Source of the DNA: an uncultured Lachnospiraceae bacterium
Lineage (GTDB): Bacteria; Bacillota; Clostridia; Lachnospirales; Lachnospiraceae
Reading direction: 5' to 3'
Assembly: GCA_910587935.1 (NCBI GenBank)
Contig: CAJUNP010000059.1
Coordinates: 1 to 10,440, forward strand
Length of the DNA: 10,440 bases
Shown: in pieces, positions 7,959 to 10,440 of the stretch
How the letters are laid out: each line of letters opens with the position of its first letter
Numbering within the stretch: position 1 is the stretch's first letter
The notes under the pieces: generated by a model
The model's input: only the letters and a program-made list of their open reading frames with translations
What the model was told of the DNA's origin: nothing
Databases searched by the model: none
Made by a program: the position numbers and the translations under genes

Positions 7959-8686
7959 TCAAGATGATTTTATCTCTCTGATGCGGTCTACAAAATATGT
8001 ATCAGTCTGTTTCAGTATCTTTTCCGCATCATAATCAAAGAAAATACAGTCTATCTCGTCCAGATGCTTCACGACTTCCGCCCACGGTCTCTGTGCGCTG
8101 AGAAGAGAATACACCATCGCCTGTTGATGTTCCGAAAATCCATAAGTCTTACCATCTTTACGAGCCGTCACTTTATTGTCGATGGTCTCATCGTATTTCA
8201 TACCGTGTTCAACAAGGTAGTCCCGCATGATGAAAAGGTAATCACTCTCCCTGCGGACATGGACGCCTCCCAGCTCGTCAATCTCCTTCAGTCGTTCCAG
8301 CCATTTTTTAATACAACCTTTTTTGAAAATCCGAGCAATGCACCGTCATAGAACCGCTCTGCCCGAACAGTACCCAGCAGCATCGCCATGACGCATTTAC
8401 CGTCCAGTACGGACACGTCTTTAGCAGACATGGAATCCATCCCCCACTCAATGCCGTTAGCCTCCAAAATACTACTGTAACGGTTCTGTCCATACTCCGG
8501 GTGCATCTGCTCAAAATTATATATAGCATCCTCAACCTCCCGGATGAGCCTTGAGTAATTCACAAACGGCATCTGAATTGGATGTTCCGGGGTTCCGTCA
8601 TTTACACGATCAATGGCCCAATCTCCGATTTTATCTTCTTCAAGCATCGGCAGAAAGTCTGTGAGTGATTTATAAACTCCGGCCAT
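7959..8686 (-). pseudogene. DUF6508-like protein, one frameshift
   Basis: ATG at 8686 has AGAGG 9 bases upstream and opens a frame reading YKSLTDFLPMLE, DGTPEHPIQMPFVNY and ANGIEWGMDSMSA, which I recognise from memory as the DUF6508 type. Near residue 120 the frame shifts and stops at 8288. The other frame continues at once with KKWLERLKEIDELGG and runs to TGA at 7959. Adding one base within 8319-8329 (A6 or T4 on the coding strand) restores one reading frame of 242 residues, a plausible full length. No function is known for the family and I see no catalytic motif or membrane segment. It is the last gene of the Fic cassette, starting 12 bases after the preceding stop. Either it is a recent pseudogene or the shift is a sequencing error. 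Confidence 0.7.
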
Positions 8687-8698
8687 TCTTTTACACCT

Positions 8699-9034
8699 CT
8701 ACTTTAACTCTCCGGTATATAAGTCAAGAAATTGTTCCAATTTAATTTCACTTTGGAACATTTCTCTGTACTCTCCAGCCATTGTTTGGTCATTAAGTTT
8801 AAATGAAATATTATAAAGTTTACCTGTTTTAGTTTTCTGTATCATATCATTGTCCAGGAAAAATTGGATAACCTTCTTATGACTTTCCATATCATCACAT
8901 TCAAGATAAAAACATGAAACACCCTCCGGCGCATCACTATGCTTGGCCTCTAAAACAATTCCCAGCTCCACTGCGGCTTTGCAAAGCCCTGCCACTCTCT
9001 CTTTATCCTTGAAAAAATACATCCACTTTCCCAC
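8699..9034 (-). CDS. Unrecognised protein between fic and the DUF6508-like gene
   Basis: The 111-residue call uses GTG at 9034, the first usable start codon in the frame, but its ribosome binding site is weak (GAG, 6 bases away). The frame is open upstream to TAA at 9101-9103. The extra 22 codons read like protein (NLGPWVFYIEG, KPQFDEHK, then GKWMYFF), so the true N-terminus probably lies further up. No ATG, GTG or TTG exists there; ATT at 9094 is the only near-start codon that would give an NLGPW opening. The sequence mixes alpha and beta, is soluble and contains SCFYLECDDMESHKK and KLYNISFKLNDQ; no signal or membrane segment is seen. It is co-directional between fic (stop at 9109) and the next ATG (8686). 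It could be a partner or antitoxin-like regulator of Fic, but this is position-based inference. Confidence 0.65.
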   Translation of the reverse strand: MGKWMYFFKDKERVAGLCKAAVELGIVLEAKHSDAPEGVSCFYLECDDMESHKKVIQFFLDNDMIQKTKTGKLYNISFKLNDQTMAGEYREMFQSEIKLEQFLDLYTGELK

Positions 9035-9108
9035 CTTATGCTCGTCAAACTGAGGCTTTCCCTCAATGTAAAAAACCCAAGGTCCTAAATTAATGACTCG
9101 TTATTTTT

Positions 9109-10158
9109 CTACACATCTGCCCTTGTATAGAATGTCGCTTTTCCTTTTCCATGCCTGTCAACAACCCCATCCTTCATCAGTTGTGTCAACGAATTTTCTA
9201 CGGAAGCCTTAGACAGGGACGGCACAAGTTCCATGATCTCACTCTTCGTAAATTTACCGATTTTTTCACAAACTGCTTTTCTGACCATTTCTATTGCAGG
9301 CAGTTTATCATCCACAAGACTGATCCGGGTCTCAAAATCTCTATAAGCTGCCAGCACAATTCCAAGCATATATTTTATAAATGGTGCTGGATCATTTTCA
9401 TTCTCTTGCCAGCCAATTCCGCACTGTTCCAATACATCGTAGTAATTTTCCTTTGTCTTTTCTATTTTGCTCTCCAAGCTGATATATCTCCCCACAACAT
9501 ACCCACACCGATATAAAAGAAGTGTGGTGAGCAGGCGCGACATCCGGCCATTTCCGTCATTAAATGGGTGGATGCATAGAAAATCATTGATGAAAATTGG
9601 AATCAATACCAGCGGATCCACTATGCAGGCATCTATTGCATGATTGAAATTATCGCAGATGGAATCGATTGCCCCCGGTGTCTCATAAGGCGCCAAAGGA
9701 GTAAATCGCACTGTCTGCAATCCATCCGGGTGGCTTTCGGCTATCACATTCTGCGTATTCTTAAACCTTCCCCCTATATCCTTCTGTGAATATTGATATA
9801 AATCCCGGTGGAGCTGCAAAATATAAGAGGAACGAATCGGGATATATTCATAGCTCTCATGGATCGTATTTAAAACATCCCGATACCCCATGATTTCTTC
9901 CTCATCCCTATTCTTAGGTGTTGTCTTTTCCATAACAAGCTGCTGAAGTCTGGTACTTGTCGTAACAATACCTTCAATTTTATTGGAAGCCTCAGTACTT
10001 TGTATTTTTGCTATCTCGACCAGTTTTTCCAGTGCGGCTGGTTTCTGCTTAAGATATAATTCCTGTTTTCCTTTAAACTCATGGATCTGTGCTACCAATC
10101 CAAGAATTTCCGAATCCCATTTGTGATTTTTTAAATTAGCATAATTAAAAATCCGCAT
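9109..10158 (-). CDS. fic: Fic-domain AMP transferase, autoinhibited class II
   Basis: This is a 349-residue Fic protein. The catalytic motif HPFNDGNGRMSR spans residues 197-208, with His197 the expected base and the DGNGR loop binding the ATP phosphates. An upstream inhibitory helix is present: S58-x-x-x-E62-G63 fits (S/T)xxxE(G/N), placing it in class II, where the glutamate blocks productive ATP binding. Fic proteins usually transfer AMP from ATP to Ser, Thr or Tyr side chains of target proteins in the cytosol; the target here is unknown. Residues about 285-349 form a winged-helix-like end (KFTKSEIMELVPSLSKASVENSLTQL, then a GKGKATFY wing), as in common chromosomal Fic proteins of about 350 residues. 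The start is supported by AGGAG 8 bases upstream and a promoter at 10185-10212. It is the first gene of a three-gene leftward cassette. All key residues are intact, so it is likely active and self-restrained. Confidence 0.95.
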   Translation of the reverse strand: MRIFNYANLKNHKWDSEILGLVAQIHEFKGKQELYLKQKPAALEKLVEIAKIQSTEASNKIEGIVTTSTRLQQLVMEKTTPKNRDEEEIMGYRDVLNTIHESYEYIPIRSSYILQLHRDLYQYSQKDIGGRFKNTQNVIAESHPDGLQTVRFTPLAPYETPGAIDSICDNFNHAIDACIVDPLVLIPIFINDFLCIHPFNDGNGRMSRLLTTLLLYRCGYVVGRYISLESKIEKTKENYYDVLEQCGIGWQENENDPAPFIKYMLGIVLAAYRDFETRISLVDDKLPAIEMVRKAVCEKIGKFTKSEIMELVPSLSKASVENSLTQLMKDGVVDRHGKGKATFYTRADV

Positions 10159-10204
10159 TCGCCTAGCTCCTCTCTTTTCGCCTAATTATACCACCTCTTT
10201 AGGC
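10158..10204. repeat. GCCTA half-sites around the fic promoter, possible operator
   Basis: The 8-base word TTCGCCTA occurs at 10158-10165, touching the fic start codon, and again at 10177-10184, just downstream of the -10 box, 19 bases apart. An inverted copy (TTAGGC, 10199-10204) lies on the other side of the -10 box, making GCCTAA-n13-TTAGGC. The arrangement around a promoter suits a repressor; the Fic winged helix is one candidate reader. A weaker TTAGCC lies at 10249-10254. Confidence 0.4.
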
Positions 10205-10212
10205 AATTTCAA
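10185..10212 (-). promoter_or_regulatory. Promoter of the fic cassette
   Basis: On the minus strand TTGAAA (10207-10212) and a perfect TATAAT (10185-10190) are spaced 16 bases apart, 26 bases before the fic ATG. A good AGGAG follows. The nearby GCCTAA/TTAGGC repeats flank the -10 box. Confidence 0.6.
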
Positions 10213-10263
10213 CATCAAAAAAATATACATTTTTATCCAATCAAAATTTTAGCCAAATTAAAA

Positions 10264-10311
10264 ATAGCCAGCTCCTTTCACGCTGACCCCGATATCACCA
10301 AGCTCTCCTGA
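10264..10311 (+). pseudogene. Possible 3' remnant of a plus-strand gene
   Basis: A plus-strand frame reads ASSFHADPDITKLS and ends at TGA (10309-10311), 20 bases before a strong plus-strand terminator. Base composition changes sharply near 10265, from AT-rich promoter sequence on the left to GC-rich sequence. That pattern fits the tail of a gene whose front was replaced by the Fic cassette. It is short and could be chance; I cannot name the parent gene. Confidence 0.25.
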
Positions 10312-10331
10312 CCGGACAATCTGCCCCATCT

Positions 10332-10383
10332 GCGGAGGGAGGAACGGCGTTCTTCGCCGCGCCTTCCTCCGCTTTTTCTTTTT
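10332..10383 (+). terminator. Strong intrinsic terminator, plus strand
   Basis: Arms at 10332-10349 and 10355-10372 pair over 18 positions with two mismatches and one G-T wobble, closing a 5-base loop. TTTTTCTTTTT follows at once. It terminates plus-strand transcription arriving from the left, yet no complete plus-strand gene lies upstream in the window. Confidence 0.8.
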
Positions 10384-10390
10384 GCCGCTA

Positions 10391-10432
10391 TTTACTTTCG
10401 TGCTACAATCATGTATAATAGTAGCACGAAAG
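10391..10432 (+). promoter_or_regulatory. Promoter with 12-bp palindromic operator for a gene beyond the right edge
   Basis: TTTACT (10391-10396) and a perfect TATAAT (10414-10419) are spaced 17 bases apart on the plus strand. A perfect inverted repeat CTTTCGTGCTAC / GTAGCACGAAAG (10395-10406 and 10421-10432) with a 14-base centre encloses the spacer and -10 box, a classic repressor-site position. AAAGGAAGTGAG at the edge (10429-10440) resembles a ribosome binding site, so a coding start should lie within about 10 bases outside the window. Confidence 0.65.
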
Positions 10433-10440
10433 GAAGTGAG

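Noticed and set aside
9151..9516. Plus-strand 121-codon frame
   Set aside because: It is antisense to the intact Fic gene, with no supporting start signal.
1..10440. CRISPR array, tRNA, rRNA or insertion-sequence transposase
   Set aside because: Reading both strands, I saw no regularly spaced repeats, no tRNA-like cloverleaf, no rRNA-like blocks and no transposase motif.

Overview
The window looks like chromosomal DNA of a low-to-mid GC Gram-positive anaerobe of the Clostridia, probably Lachnospiraceae. The reasons are AGGAG-type ribosome binding sites, sigma-A-like promoters, an orphan solute-binding lipoprotein typical of that group, and the flavour of the hypothetical proteins. This is inference from sequence style, not a database match. 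All real genes read on the minus strand. The only plus-strand signals are a terminator and a promoter/operator at the right edge.

Layout from left to right. (1) 1-887: an AT-rich (roughly 30% GC by eye), edge-truncated ABC/SMC-like AAA ATPase with its own good promoter at 938-966. (2) 888-1286: mostly non-coding, holding a doubtful 50-codon ORF and a palindromic promoter/operator. (3) 1287-5396: a complete 1369-residue Lhr-type helicase, clearly GC-richer (over 50%) than its flanks. (4) 5441-7480: a lipoprotein fusing an N-terminal sensor-like region to an extracellular solute-binding domain, with no ABC permease or ATPase beside it. (5) 7518-7800: a small exported cysteine-rich protein whose reading frame is shifted in an A8 run directly after its start codon. 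It has its own promoter at 7864-7892, and a perfect GC hairpin lies between it and the lipoprotein gene. (6) 7959-10158: a tightly spaced three-gene cassette transcribed leftward: an autoinhibited (class II) Fic AMPylase, an unrecognised 111-residue or longer protein, and a frameshifted DUF6508-like gene. (7) 10264-10440: what looks like the 3' end of a broken plus-strand gene, a strong terminator, and a promoter overlapped by a 12-bp palindrome that drives a gene starting just outside the window.

Genes 5, 4 and 3 (exported Cys-rich protein, lipoprotein, Lhr) are co-directional with gaps of 37 and 44 bases and may be one transcript, although Lhr may also have its own promoter. The Fic cassette has repeated GCCTA-type half-sites around its promoter, which suggests autoregulation, possibly through the Fic winged-helix C-terminus. 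The window resembles a junction of accessory modules (an ATPase that could be a defence gene, a Fic cassette, mobile-element debris) around a chromosomal Lhr gene. Nothing proves a new system. The best leads are the Fic cassette with its two uncharacterised partners, the slippage-prone exported peptide, and the pair of promoter/operators with the same architecture near the two ends of the window.
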